NCBI GenBank assembly: GCA_017590115.1
Contig: JAGGNK010008337.1
Coordinates: 6,811,609 to 6,875,608 of the forward strand
DNA length: 64,000 bases
Direction of reading: 5' to 3'
DNA from: Montifringilla adamsi
Lineage: Eukaryota; Chordata; Aves; Passeriformes; Passeridae
Shown here: piece after piece, positions 25,688-39,127 of the stretch
How the letters are laid out: the number at the start of each line of letters is the position of its first letter
Numbering within the stretch: the stretch's first letter is position 1
Translations under genes and position numbers: made by a program
Notes under the pieces: generated by a model
What the model saw: only the letters and a program-made list of their open reading frames with translations
The model's database searches: none
Told to the model about the DNA's origin: nothing

Positions 25688-27487
25688 GTGAATAGTATGT
25701 ACCTATGTCAATAGTTCGGGCAGCAAAAGGTGTACAATAGTCCCTGAAGTTTATAGTTTTATTGTGTTTTTTGAAGTTCAGTGTTTTCATAGAGCATGTT
25801 ATTTTGGAAAGCATCTAAGGTGCACAAGCTTTTTAGGAGCTTAGGCTGATGAACAGTAATGCAAGGTTCATGAAGGAATGTCTGTCAAACAGGAGAATTA
25901 ATCCTCTTCATAAGATGATACAGTGAAATCAGAGAAGGGTTTGTCTTTGATGTTATTTTTGTCTGCTGTGTTATGTGCTGGAAGAAGAGTGCTTACCTTG
26001 CATATGGCTTGGTTGTGGCAGAAATTACACTGGGAGACCAGTTCAGAATGCTGAGCACTTAATTTGGAGAAAGTCCTTGCTCCGTGTAAGCAGTTAGGAG
26101 CTGTGGCTGCAGTAGGAGGCATCTGGTCATGTAGACTTAGTAATTGTATTCATCTAATGTATAACCATTAATACATTGCAGCTCAGTGTGAACTAGAACC
26201 CCTTGATGTAGATAAGCCCTTAAGTATTTAAATACCCAGGTGCTCCTTACTGAAATGTCTTAGAGTCCAACTTGGCCTCCTCATGGTGGCTGCTGTAAAC
26301 GTTCCTCATAAAGCTGCATTACATTTCATCCTAATTAGCGCTGCTGCTGTAGCCTTGGTAAAGACACACTGGATTAAAAAGAACCAGAGGCTGAGAGCCC
26401 ACATTTCTCTCCTACAGGAATTAAATCAATTTCAGTCTTACAGTATTCACAGACCTGATTTAATTTGGCCTCTTTCTCTAGATGATTGCGAAAGCACAGT
26501 AGTAGTAGGAAGCTTCTGCCTTTATTACTTATGTTTAACTTTAGAGTTGTGTCTGTTTTGAGTGCTATCAGGGTAGCATTTCTTATTAGTCCCCAAATAA
26601 AGCAATACGCTATTTTGGTAGCAAATAAATTAAAAGTTCATAATTAAATAGTGGTTACCATCAACAAATTAAGATGATAAATGTTTTTATTGTGGAAATA
26701 GGAATGAATGTTACCTACTGTGAAATGGATTTTTTAATTGAAATCAGATACATAATTAAGCTGTTATTAATTAGGCACAGAAAAGGTTAGAAACCTTAAC
26801 ATCTTCTGTCCATAAGCCAAATATTGTAGTATGTTGATATCCATGCTGTGAATTCTCCATTACTGCTCTGCCAGTAATTTCAACCTGGCATCTAGACTAA
26901 ATTGTCTCCCTAGGAGCCAAGAGGAAACACGGCTGATATGTGATCTCAGGCATGGGTCTTTCTTGAATGAATAAAAGCACTGTCACATTTTACGAAATTA
27001 CATCTGCTGGTTATGTGCTGTGATCATCTCTGAATGAGGGAGAGGGCAGAGCTCATCTGAGTTATGGCACAGACCCATATTCCAAAGGAACTTGATGGGA
27101 TTTTATACAGTCTTGTAACTCCATTCCAGATCTGTTTCAGCTGCATGACAGAAACTGAAAGCAAGGTAATGATTGTGCCTACACAGTAATTTTTAAAGTG
27201 TTCAGAAACACACAGAACACACAAATTGCCAGCCAGAGATTGCTGAGCAGCCTCAGAACACGTTCTGTGAATGGAGATGAACAAGTTTGACAAGTGGCTG
27301 CCATGCAGAGCTGAAAATGCAGTTCTCCTCTTCTCTCTCTAAGCAAAGATGAGGAGGAGGCTTGTTCCCCTGGAGCCCTGAGGTGCTTGGGTCTAGCATC
27401 CCAATACACAGCTGTGGTGCCAGATGTTGGCACTGTGTGCTGAGCCTGTCCCACAGTGCAGCAGCCAGACTTGTAGACCCCTTCAAG

Positions 27488-27573
27488 GTCCCTGTCATGG
27501 CTTTAAATAGGTTCATTTAAGGGCTGGGCTTGGTCTTAGAGGTCTTTTAGAACCTTAAAGGTCTGTGATCTTG
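27488..27573 (+). mobile_element. CR1 LINE 3' end fragment, plus strand
   Basis: The string gggcttggtcttagaggtct followed by tttagaacctta and ggtctgtgatc matches the CR1 3' end (ttggacttgatgatcttaga, then ggtcttttccaacct). It is diverged and 5'-truncated, and the left edge is uncertain. Confidence 0.7.
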
Positions 27574-29020
27574 CTCAGAACCGTGTCAGCCCAATGCCCT
27601 TTGCTTTGCAGCAGTGAGGAACCTGCAGTGACCTGGGGGGACCTGCTGCTCTTTGCTGCTACAGGGCTGCAGAGCCACTCCAACCCAAGGTCCCCCAGGT
27701 GGGTGGCTTTGTCACACATGTGGGGGTCTGAAGTTAGTAGTGGAGCTGTGTCCCAAAGGCACCATGTGGGGTGCTGCCCAAGGAGCCGCAGGATTGATGG
27801 AGTTCTGCAGGTGCTGCAGGACTCTTTCCCCTTACCTGGTTGTGGGGCCAGTAAGAGAAGGAACCATGAATAATCTGTTACTCCTTTTCTGAGGCAAATG
27901 AGTGTCTAAGGCCCATGCTGTTATTCAAATTCTGCAAAGAACAGAAAACAAAACACTTGTTTGGAGCAATTATCTCTTAACATGTGGAAACTGCAACAGT
28001 GGTGAATTTTAAGATATTTTTCTAAACTGAACAAAATTGTCCTTTATGCTTCCCTCTGATTGTTGAAGTATCTGTTGCCACTTCAGCCTGAGCTCTGTAA
28101 CCGTGTGGTGGTTGGTTTTTCTTTTTTCTACTCTATTCTTCATTTCTTTAAAGAGCTGATTCTTGTGATTTATTGGGTACAAACTACAAAGCTAAGTACT
28201 TTTCAGGATGTAAGTTGTAGTGGCTATGAGAAGGAATGAGACTATAATTCTCCTCCACTTTATTTTAGTTAAGTATTTTCAGAGGGGAGGGGAGGATGTA
28301 TTCTTTCCATTAGACCTCTCCTTTCTTAATCACCATTCCCTAATTAATTCCCTGGTTAAATATAAAGCAAGCATTAGCTTTGAATAATGTTTTCCTGTGT
28401 GATTAAGTAAAGAAGAATTTCTTTCTTTTGTATGATGACTCATTGCTGGGGGATCTGGAGGGAGCCTCAGGGTGGATATTTGAGACTTTGGGTCCCAGGT
28501 GCTCTCATACCTTTGAGCTGTGTCTGCTGTCAGTCCAGAGGTGGGAGGCAAAGGCGATATCACATATCAGCTGAACACAAAGTAAATTGCCTTTCTCGTG
28601 AAACGTCAGCTTTGTTTTTTCCTGGTGGAAAACTGACTCTGGCTCATAGAAATGCAAATCTCAAGACAACACATACAGCTAGCAGGAATGTAAATTATTG
28701 TTCTTCCTGGCACAGTGTCTGTAATATTTCTTGTTGCATGATGTATATTCTTTGGTGTCCAGGCAGCCCCAAAAATGTACTCTTTCTTTTCACCAGCATC
28801 TTCCAGTTCCTCTCCCTGTACCAGTTTGCAAACCTTTGGCTTGTAGCTGTGTTGGGTCACACCATAAACCACGTCCAAAAGAACTGAGGTCAAGAACTGA
28901 ATCAAAAAAAGGAGATTATAGTGAATGAGGGCATGGCAAAGAGGCATAACGTAGTCTAAGCAGGCCAAGCTTATTTTGCTGGTGAAGAAACATTGTCTAA
29001 CTCTAGCCAGATGATATGAC

Positions 29021-29041
29021 TTTTTTTTTTTTTTTTTTTTT
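29021..29041. repeat. Poly-T run (21)
   Basis: Twenty-one T in a row, about 330 bases before the 31-nt exon. A small hairpin (gctac tgta gtagc) follows directly. Confidence 0.93.
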
Positions 29042-29374
29042 GCTACTGTAGTAGCTTATGGTGTTCTTTTTAGCTCATAGCATCAAATTTTAGCTCAAAA
29101 GGCACTTTTAAGAATGAGTCTGTGTTCAAATGTTGCTTGCAGCTCAAGATGTGAAAAATAATGCAGTTTTATTAATGTGGCAGCAAGGAAAACATATGGA
29201 ATATGTTTCATATAATGACATGAGAATGCCTGTGATTTGACTGCTGTATCCATGAATGCTGTAACATATAATCTCTGGGTGTTGAAAAACGGGCATTTAA
29301 AAACACTCTTGGTTTTGATAAAAAGTAAACAGAAATCCCACTGATCTTTTTTTTTCCTTTCATATGTTTTACAG

Positions 29375-29405
29375 GCCTTTCCCTGTATTTCAACCGGAAT
29401 TTATG
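29375..29405 (+). CDS. MACROD2: MACROD2 internal exon, ADP-ribose-binding loop (31 nt)
   Basis: The exon encodes AFPCISTGIY plus the first base of a Gly codon. This is the macro-domain beta strand followed by the loop that wraps the ADP-ribose diphosphate; the Ile-Tyr pair matches the residues known as Ile189/Tyr190 in human MACROD2. MACROD2 removes single ADP-ribose groups from acidic residues of target proteins in nucleus and cytosol, and can hydrolyse O-acetyl-ADP-ribose. The acceptor is a long pyrimidine tract ending ttttacag, with a possible branch point in ctgat about 31 nt upstream; the donor is gtaag directly after the exon. It starts in phase 0 and ends in phase 1, and the codon is completed by the exon at 55787. 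MACROD1 has a related loop (remembered as STGVFGYP), but the IYGFPNEP sequence across the junction fits MACROD2. At 31 nt it is close to microexon size. The preceding exon was not found in this window. Confidence 0.94.
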
Positions 29406-30225
29406 GTAAGACACGCCTTTGATGTCACTTATTCATTTTTCCCTATTATTGGTATTTCAAACAGCAATATTTCTTATCAGATGTCTCATCAGTCATTTTA
29501 TCTCACCAATATATTTATACTGTGTTAAGTAACAGAGACCCAAAGCCTTTGGCTGTGACTATATGCTGGTGTGCTGGGAAGTGGGATACTGTTGTGCAGC
29601 CCTTAGCATAACCCTTAGAGCCTGTGAGCTAAGACCTGCAACTGTGATTGCACTTCTGCAGTAACTCTTGAACACGCTGCTGTTATTTCAACAGGGGAAA
29701 AATAGGGGTCTGGCAAAATTTTCCATCCAGAGGGAAAGAAAGAAACATGCCATGATGTCCAAGACTGGCCAAAAAAAATTTAAAAAGCCAAGCCAGCTTG
29801 CTGGAGTAACAGGAAATTATCTTAGTTCCCTTGAGTTTTGTTTCCACCATTTTAGTTTATTAATTTACATGCAAATTTACATTGCCTGAAGGAACTGGAA
29901 GGAAATGGTTATTGTAAGTCCCTTGCTTTGTTGCAATCATAAGGTAATCCATCACTAATAGTTAACTGGCTTTTGGTTGGCATTGTGAAGGAAGTGAGCA
30001 TGATATTTGAAGGAGGAAAAAACCAAGTAGTTAAATATTTTTTAAAAAGTTGAGAAATTTGAGAAAACATGCAAACTACAAAGGGATTTTTTTTTTCCTT
30101 AGACAATAACCTATGCTGATTTTTTTACATGTAGATCCAATAAATGATTGCAGGTTTGATTACTTATATGATTTAAAGTTTTTAAAATAAGGGAGTTTTA
30201 AAGAAACATGAGGATGCTCCATGTT

Positions 30226-30350
30226 TTGAACTGTTGAAGGCCAGGCTGGATGGAACTTTGAGCAACTTGATCTAGTGGAACATGTCCCAGGGGGATTGGA
30301 ACCAGATGATCTTTAAGGTCCCTTCCACCCCAATCTATTCAATGATTTTA
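30226..30350 (+). mobile_element. CR1 LINE 3' end fragment, plus strand
   Basis: The order gttgaaggccaggctggatg, gagcaacttgatctagtgg, aaccagatgatctttaaggt, cccttccaccccaatc and tattcaatgatttta is the classical CR1 3' end. It lies about 820 bases downstream of the 31-nt MACROD2 exon. Confidence 0.93.
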
Positions 30351-33300
30351 TGCTATACAGCAATAAATAAATTAAAAAACAGCCATTATCATGTAACAAT
30401 GAAGTATGACATAAGTCATAACATATAGTGATTGTTAGATAAGATAACTTGAGCTTTGACTAATTAGATAATTCAGATTCAGGAGAGGAGAAATGATGGC
30501 AGGAATATTTAGGCTTGTTCCTTCTATTTTAAGGACCTCTTACTAAATTTTTTTTATGATTGTACATCTGAAATAGGCTTCAGAAGGTAAAATCTAGTTC
30601 AATTTGCGTGCTGTATTCCCTTCTACTTGAACTGCATTTCCATTGTTGCAGAAGAGCATGCAAATGCCATTTCCATGAGCACTAGAACTGGCTGAATAGA
30701 AATCTGGTTTCAGATAAATTTTTGCCTCAGTTCTCAGTTTTGGTCACCCTTTTGAACTTGGAGGCAAGCTTTGCATTTTAGTCCTTGATTCATTGGTTTA
30801 AATCTTGACCTTTTCCAGAGATATATTTTTGTTTGATATACATACTTTTGTTTACATTTGGTTTTGTTTGATACATTTATTTTAGAAAATCAAGCCAGAT
30901 ATGATGTAAGTATATGGAAATTACCAGTAAGTGGGAGGTACAAGAAGTAATAGTTCACTTTATTTTAGAATTGGCCTAGTTAACAGAAAAGTCTCAGCAG
31001 GTGAGAAATATGGTTCCCTGAAGCCAGCAGAGAAAGTTGGAAAGGATCTCTGATAGGAATAGTGAGTTTATGTGAAGTTTTCAGTGCTTTTCTTGAAGGT
31101 AGCTGTGGCATTGCTGAAACATTATACACTGCAGCAGCTGCTTTTTCTGTAATTGTTTGCTGTTTTCACTGTTGGAAATAAATTAAAATGTGTTTGGGCT
31201 AAAATGCTCTGGTTTTCTGAAGCTGCTTTTTGGTTGGTTTTTTTTGGGGGGGCGGGGGAAGAGAATACAGCCTTTACTTCATTGTACTGTTTACATTTTA
31301 AAATATGTTTTTTTATTCTCAGTTAAAGTAGTACTTCCCTTCTTTCCAGACTTTCAGATGCACTGCATGAGGGTAATACCTAAACAGGCAGCCTTGCATT
31401 TAGCTTCAGGTGTCAGTGTTTTCAAGAATGTTTGATAGCTGTTGCATTGCTAAAATTACACTGTGGGTGGTGACGTGTTTGCAATGTAAAGTACGCAGAA
31501 ACCTCACAAAACTATGCTTTAATCTTTTTAGTTTTGTTGGGGTTTTCCCCTTTATCCATGCATATTCCTTTAGATAAAGGCAGTGTCCAGATGAAAAAGT
31601 GGGTCAGCCTCATTCCTGGTGGCCAAGCTGATTTAGGGTATCTGTGCTGTGCACGTGACACTGGACTGTCCCAGTAAAGCAGTATAGAAGGAACACGCTT
31701 GCTGTTTCCTCATCTTGGATCCATACAAATAAATTCTTTCCCTTCAGAAACCCCTGGCTGGTGATGCAATTTCTCCTACATATTGAAGTACAGAAATTTG
31801 CTAGAGGTTGGCTGAGTATATCCAGTTTGAGAATCTGGATGGAGTTCTGCTCCAGGCTCCTGTAGGTGTGTAAATTGCTCACCTGCGCTCTCGTCATCAG
31901 GACAGGGTGTTCACACTTCTGTGGGGAGCAGTCCATTCTTGTTTTCATCACTGCAGAGCACTCTTTTACTCCCATAAAAAGAAAGCTGGGAAGAAACAAG
32001 TGAGCAAGGCTTTTCCTGAGGTCTTGGCAACGGGCAGATTGCTTTCCATGGGAAGAGTGTTGGATAGAGGAAAAGTCTGCCCTCCTCCCCAGACAATTTC
32101 CTGGTGCTCCTTCTCCACCCATCACGCTGTGGATATTTCAGTTTGAACAAGTTACAGCCTTGAGAAGGCCATTTGGCTGCTGCACAGTGCCAGCAGGCAA
32201 AACTTTGATTTTCATGTGTTTAGAGAGTGCTGGCAACAAATCTACTTACAAAGGATCTTTGATTTAGAAGTTTGATTCAAATGAGGGATTTAATCTTTGA
32301 AAAATTATATAGGAAGCAACCAATGCTAAATATTTTTAAGGACTAAAAAACAAGTAAGAGTCTGCCCACAGGCACGCTGAGAAAAAAAAATTCCCTATGA
32401 GATCCCAAATCCCTAATATATTTTCCTAAGAGATCCGTGTCACCTTTAATAAGCTTAAGAACTGCTAATCAGTCTAAGAAAGCAAAGGTTGTGAAGGTTT
32501 ATATCCCCATGGATCCCTGGGTTACTCTCTTCCATTGCAATAAATGCTTTCGTTTATACCTAGAGCATGAAGTTTCCCAAATAAAATTGTTTTGGGAGGA
32601 GGACTGAGGATTTACATCCCTCCCGTGGCATTAGGGAGGTATTGGAGTATCAAGCTCCAAGACATCCTTAACAGCTGTTTAGTAGTACACAAACATAAGC
32701 CAGACCAGTTTGATTTTCAGGGGTTTTCTTACATTTTTGTCTCTTTCTCCTTTTTAAAACAATTTTGCTATCTGTTTGGGAAAAAAAATTGCAAAAAGGG
32801 ATGAAAAAATCTATAGACAAATCTATAGTTCAGAGGCTACAAAGTGCTATTTTAGGCTATAGTGCATCAGATTTTCCTGTTATACCACTAGATCACCATT
32901 TGCATATCTAGTTTCCCCTTAATTACTGTCTTATTATGTCCAAGGTACCTCCAGAAGAGGGGATTGGGGGGGAAATGCCGCTTTCTTTAGTAGATTTTCT
33001 GGAAGAGCACCTCATTAAGAAGCTCTCCACAAATGGTGGTGTTTGCATCCTGTAAAGTGAACAAGGATATTGGATATGGTGCTACACACTTTCCAAGCCA
33101 CAACATTAGAACAAGGCTTTGCCTTGGATGGATGGATGTAAGGAAACAGGATTTTTCATGTTTGTCACAAGTATTTTGAGGGATAATTGTGGGATAGGGT
33201 ACATATGGAGGGAATTGAAGATGTTATGGTCTATGCACACCTATGTGTTACCTCCTTACTGTTACTTTACAGTAACACAGGGTTGGGCTTTGTTCTGAAA

Positions 33301-36300
33301 TATTTGTGTTGGCAACATGAGGTGCTCTTTGACAACAAAAAGTAGTATTTAAATGTTATTTTAAACTGAAGGGAGAGGGGAAAACAGAAGAAATAAAGTG
33401 GAGAGAGAAAGATGAAACTCTGAATTCCAATTGGTGTGTATTTCTGCCTCTACATCACTATAGCTGTATGATGTACCTTAGCTTGATTTCATGAAAATTA
33501 TCTCCTCTATCCCTTCTGAGAAGAAATATAAAGGCAGCTTTTAGTTTTCTTATGAACTTATACTTGCATTATTTTTAAAAACAGAGAGAGAAAAAAGACC
33601 AAATGGCTCGAAAGTGCAGAATGCCTGTGGTGATTTAGGTGGTGGAAATGCACAGTTTCACCACATTTTAAACATTGTTATTACATTGAAGTAAATCTTG
33701 CTGCTGTAGAATCAGGCCGCTGAGGCTTACCTGGAGCTTTTGGCCTGGTCATGGCAAAACATTGCATGGTTTTTTGGTTTTTTTGCTATGTGTTGCTAAA
33801 GGGAAATCTGAAAAGAAAAAAGTAAATTGGCTGTGTGTATAGGAAATAGAAACATATAATCTGTTCTTAAGGGAGGTGCAGGGAGGGAGCACAGCTCCTC
33901 TGGTCTGCTTTAGATTCGGGGAAGAGGTCCTTTGGTCTTGTGCCAGCTTGTGTCACCACTGTCCTGAGCCCCAGTCTGTCCTGCTCAGAGTCCAAAGAGT
34001 GATTCATCCTGCCACAGAGGGCTGGGAGCATATCCATCAGCTCTTCTCCCCATGATGTGATCCAAGGTAAATTATAACAAGGGATTAACCAACAGTGTTC
34101 TACTGAAGGACTGTGAAAGCCCTCGTAAAATCCGAGACAGAAGACTAAACCAAATGTTTTCAAAGGCAGAATAAATTCCTGACACAGGGTTAAAGGTTGA
34201 GGCCATCTATTTCCATCTTTCTCATCTGTTTCTTTCCTCATTTTTCTGTTGGCATTTCATTTCTAGAATAGATGTTTCTTTAATGAGCAGTTCTAACAAG
34301 GGTTGCACTGTCATCTTTTCAAGGAAGGAGTTAGCTGTAAATTTTTTCAGAGCCATATATGCCAGTGTGTAATAAGTAATTATGAAGTAGTTTTGTATTT
34401 ATCTTCTGTCTGGTGCTTTGAGTTCCTGTCGCCATTAAAAAGGTTTGATGTTTATGTGATCATCAGAATTTGGATATTGTGATGTCAGTTGAGTTTCTCC
34501 AGGAAAATGGATATTATCATATAAATTCTTTGTGATAAAAAAAATTCCCATCCGGTAGGTCACAGAAGAAGAGTTCCTATTAAGAAGATTTTCATAACTA
34601 AACTGATTTTTAAATTTGATCAGCAGCTCCTCATCCCTCAATTTAGACCACATCAACTTTTTTGACGCTGTGTTGTTTTAAAAGACCTTTTTTGTAACTC
34701 ATTGAGAGTGAATTGCATTTTGTTATTTGCTCGTTAATTGGCATAATGTAATATGTTTGCAAAAATGAAGATATATGAGAACTCATTCTTTGACACTTTT
34801 TTTGGGTCTGATCACCAGCTAAATAGATTATTATTAAAAGTAATGGTAACAGCTATGAAATTACTATTATAATATTCAAGTAATCCTAGAAATCTAATTA
34901 CTACTTGTATTAAAATTTGTTGCATGCATTATTTAACAGTGTTCTTATTTCAGATAGTCTGGTGTCCATGATACTAATTGGTGTCTTCCCATAATTTAAA
35001 TACTAAAAAATTATTACAGGGAAGTGTAAATTGATGAGCTCTCAGCAGTCTAAAATTAACATTCATGTAATGTATTTAGCAAGGAGAAGCCCTAACTTGA
35101 TTCCAGATGAGAGACTTAATAAGCTCTCTTTTTCAATGGAAATTAGCTTTTTATGGATAATGTAGTTTGAGTATCTAGAATTTTATCTATTCTGAAGGTC
35201 TTGCTGACTGGTCCAATTTGCAGCATTTCTCCTGAGCACTAGAGGACAAATCCTGTCCTTCATGAAAATGACATTTAGTGAATGTCCTTTAAAATTTCCC
35301 TTTGAAAGCTTAGACTGTTGATAGATAGTCAGTTGCCTCATGGCATTTCTTTCAGTCTTTTCCATGTTTTCTTTAGGAAGAAATTGAAGTCTATGTAGTT
35401 ACTTTTTCCTCTTAAAATTATATTTCACCCATATTTATATTAGATATATATTATTATATTATCACACCTTTCAACCTTGCAGCTGCCCATCCTCTTTAAC
35501 CTCACTGCCTGGTTTCTACTCTGCAACAAACAATTGTGTGCTCCCTTGCCCTTATTTCATATTGTTTTCCATCTTGAAGCTACTAGCATGGCTCAAGTTG
35601 CTTTAGCAGTGAGCTCTGTAGATCTCTCCAGACTGCTGAGGAAAAGACAGGAACATCTCCAAAGGCATCAAAAACATGTTGAGCTTTGGGCACTTTTCCT
35701 TTTTTTCCTTTCACTTTTTGTATTATTATTTTTTTGTCAGGTAACTATCCTGTAAAGCATAAATAAGCTGGAAAAGTTCTCTGGTATCCAGAAAGCATAT
35801 TGCAGAACATATAAACAGGGCTTCAGCTGGTCACATATATTATTTACTTTCATATTTGTGGTTTTCTATTCAAAGAGCTAGGAATGTCTCAATTACCATG
35901 ATGAAAGTTAAAACTCTGTATTATTGTATACCAACAGAATCACTTAATTCCCTTTTCTAAATTTTCTTGGCTGATGTCAACATGATAATCTGGTGTGTTT
36001 GTTCTGTGCCTTTACACTCCGGAAAAGCTAAAGCTCTTTGAAGCTAATTTGTTAAGAAATAAATTGAAGTAAGAAAATAAAGCTATGTGGACCTCATCCT
36101 AGAGACATTGCATTAAGATGATACATGAAGTATAAAATATTTCTTGGTAAAAGGCCCAATTATTGCTATCCAAATTTTTTCTTTGATGTAATCTTGCCCC
36201 TTGCCCCAGGAAAGAGATGTCTCTAAAACTTAACTTGGAGCCCAATCCATTAGTGAATTCTACCGTGTTGTTTTGGGTGTCTTTTAAGCATATTCATTAT

Positions 36301-39065
36301 TAGATGTAGTGTGAAAACATAGTCATTATAATAATATCTTTTTCATGCCTTCCCACATTTTAGCACTTAGCAGTGATTTCATTTACCTGTGCACTCTGGC
36401 ATAACTAGTCTTGCATGTAATCTGTTATAGCACACGTTCTGTATACTTTGGCAGCTTGAAAAAGCTCACCACTGGCAAGGTTTCTATTCCTTTTAATACC
36501 ATGCAATTTTTTCATCTGGAGTTTACAGACGTAAACAGAAGGAAGCTGCTATGAAACCTAATGAGCACAATGCCCTTAGTTCCCATGATTTAATTTTAGG
36601 TAGTCCTGTAAGGAGCAGAGAGTCTGGCTCAATAATCCTCGTGGCTCCCTTTCAGCCTGAGATAGCCTGTGACTCTGAGTGTATTCAGCTGAGTCCCACT
36701 CACAGCTTAAAACTCATTCTGTGAGGACAGAAAAGTGGTGCAAGTCTTTGGGTGTCCTTGCAGAGCTTTTAAAAGCCCTGACACACTAAAGTTCAGTAGG
36801 AGTAATATTTGTAGTGTCACATATATCAAATAGTTTTACCACAAAGGTGTTGACCTTTGGTATTTTTCTGAACTTCTGTGACTGCATTAGATAGTAAATG
36901 CCTCAGGAAAACAGCTTCTGTTTCCCATTAATTCTTTCGTTTTTAATGCAAAGGGTCTATGTGTGGTCTGGACACAGAATATTGTGATGCTGGGCCTTAT
37001 TTGTCTTATTTTTTATTCTCCATAGCTGACATTATCTCTTACTGTTTATATATGCAATATCTATTGTAATGGTCCTAGTCAGTGTTGGAGACCCTTATAT
37101 GCTACTCCAATACAAATACAGAAAGTCAACATATATATAAATTTACATTACCAAAGTCATCTCTCGTTCTGAACTTTGGTCACTCCAAGAAGTTTGGAAG
37201 AAGTGTGTGTGAGAATATGGAGACTCTTAGGTAGCTTGTGAAAGGTAAAAATGCATTGCTGCAAGGGCAAATATCTTTCTCCTGAAATGAAAGAAAGGAT
37301 CAACAGAATAGACCTGCTATTCTGAGTCTCATCAAAGTACCTGAAAGTCAAGCAAAAGGCATCTGTAGCTCTGAGAGTCATTCACTGTGTTGTCCTTTTT
37401 CCTGCATCTTGGTTAAATTGTGATGCTGCCATATATCATTGGAAAGGGCAACTGCCACTGAGGCAGAATAGCAGAGCTGAATGGTTCTGTGTAGTGAATG
37501 ACTAATCCGGTTTCTAAGCCAAAATCCTGTTTATAAGATGTATTCTGCAGCTCTGCACACCGCAGATCGTGCTGGCAGCTGGGTTAATGGAGGGCTGCCT
37601 TGGGCCTGGAAGAGAGTTAGTTGTGCCTTTTTCTCTTGGGAATGTATTTAAAGCTATTGTTTGCTGCATATGTTGGCAAAACGTTCACCTGTCTTCTGTC
37701 TCAAAGTGTGATACACCAGAAAATAGTGTAAAGTACTGTGAATTACAACAATGGAAGGAATCATCTATTACAATGCTCTGATTTTTTTTTTTTTTTTCGG
37801 TAGGAAAAGGGATTTTCTTTTTAACTAGTAATTTCTGGGGTAATAAAAAGTTAGATTTATACACACACTTTGAATTTATGCAACTCAAGTAACTTGCTGG
37901 TGATTGTATCAATGAATTAAACGAATTGCATGCATGCATTGCCAGGGCTGCGGTATTATTTCTCAAATTCCATATTAGTAATTATTCATAAAATATCAGG
38001 TTGTTGAGGAATTGTTTCCTGTTTAGTTAATCTATCAGAATCTCATTATTCAGTTTAAGTTAGTTCCTTGTATGGATGAAATATTACACAGCTAGTAAGA
38101 ACACATAAGGCTTATTGCAGAGGAAATGCGGCAAGAGTCAGAATTTGCTTTTCTGTGAGTACTGTTGGGAAGAAAGTTCAAATCCTTTCCAGAGCTTCTG
38201 TGCAGAGCAGAATCATTGCTAGGTTTGTTTACTTGGCAGTAATTGTATACATATTAAACTCCCCTTCAGGTTTATTCAGGGTGAGGTTCACAGAAACAAA
38301 TGTGCACCTTCTTGTTGAAGAGTGTCAAGTCAGAAATTCAGTATATATTAACAAGGTGACTATGAAAACAAGTGTGAGCGGGCTTTTTGTATACCTGCCA
38401 GGCAGGCAGGATAGAAGTCAGCCATTTACACTCTAGAGCTGGTTTGGGCAGTGGGAAGTCACCTTTTGCTTTAAAATACACTTTGGGTCAGGCTTCTGCT
38501 CAATAGAGCCGCTTTTGGTTTATTTCTGAGCTGTCACTACAGCAGAAAAGGACTGGTTCAAGGGGTGTTCTGCGAGAAGATAACTGTAATTGGCAATCCA
38601 TTTCTTCATTTCCATGCTATAGCCAGCCTTGACGAATTAATAATGATCAAATTCAGGCTGTGGGAAGGGGGTGACCCACGTAGCACAGAAGAAAAATGAG
38701 ACCCTGTGCTGGCATGACAGACTAATCCTTCAATTCACCCATTTGACTGAATGAGGGGACTTGTTGTTGCTCCTGTCACCAGCACTGCCCATAAACAAAC
38801 TGTTCACTCTCAGTCAGAGGGCTTGGCGGGGGTGATAAAGGTTATTGAGAGCATCCCAACACCTCATCCATCACTGATGTGGGACACGGAGCTCCTGGGT
38901 AAGTCCTCAGGAGGAAAAGTCACAGTGGCTTACAAGTACCTGCCTTGAAGAGAGAACAACCTAAATTGTGTTTGTGGAGTGGTTTGGTGTCTGATCCCAT
39001 GGGACCAAAATGACTCCTTGGTTTGGCAGGATGTGTTATGGCTAATAAAAAAACCAGCAAAAATT
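30351..39065. other. Intron stretch, nothing recognised
   Basis: Segments 31610-32150 and 33870-34080 are less AT-rich and give the longest open frames, but no protein family or repeat was recognised. The rest is AT-rich intron. Confidence 0.55.
37782..37797. repeat. Poly-T run (16)
   Basis: Sixteen T in a row. Confidence 0.9.
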
Positions 39066-39127
39066 TGGGGTTGAAGTTTAGATTATATAAGGGTCCCTTC
39101 CAACCCAAGCCATTCCATGATTCTGTT
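39066..39127 (+). mobile_element. CR1 LINE 3' tail fragment, plus strand
   Basis: The sequence gggtcccttccaacccaagc followed by cattccatgattctg is the CR1 3' tail. Only about 60 bases remain. Confidence 0.85.

Larger units (their letters stand above)
1..29374 (+). other. MACROD2: MACROD2 intron, 3' part (upstream of the 31-nt exon)
   Basis: This is inferred intron because it runs unbroken up to the acceptor at 29371-29374 and no earlier macro-domain exon was recognised. It contains one retroviral LTR, three CR1 fragments, one older interspersed repeat, a duplicated 96-bp segment and several A/T homopolymers. Open reading frames are all short and show no recognisable domains. The intron starts outside the window, so its full length is unknown. 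Confidence 0.85.

Noticed and set aside
28432..28887. 151-codon plus-strand open frame
   Set aside because: No family match, no splice context that joins it to MACROD2, and a competing minus-strand frame covers the same bases.
1..29374. Searched for the preceding MACROD2 exon, expected to end just before AFPCIS
   Set aside because: A stretch near 10585 (aggaagataatgtggcc) looked faintly similar but has no donor or reading-frame context, so it was dropped.
31610..32150. Longest open frame of the window (171 codons, minus strand) and overlapping frames on the other strand
   Set aside because: No recognisable domain, composition like intron, and overlapping open frames on both strands. Length is plausible by chance in less AT-rich sequence.
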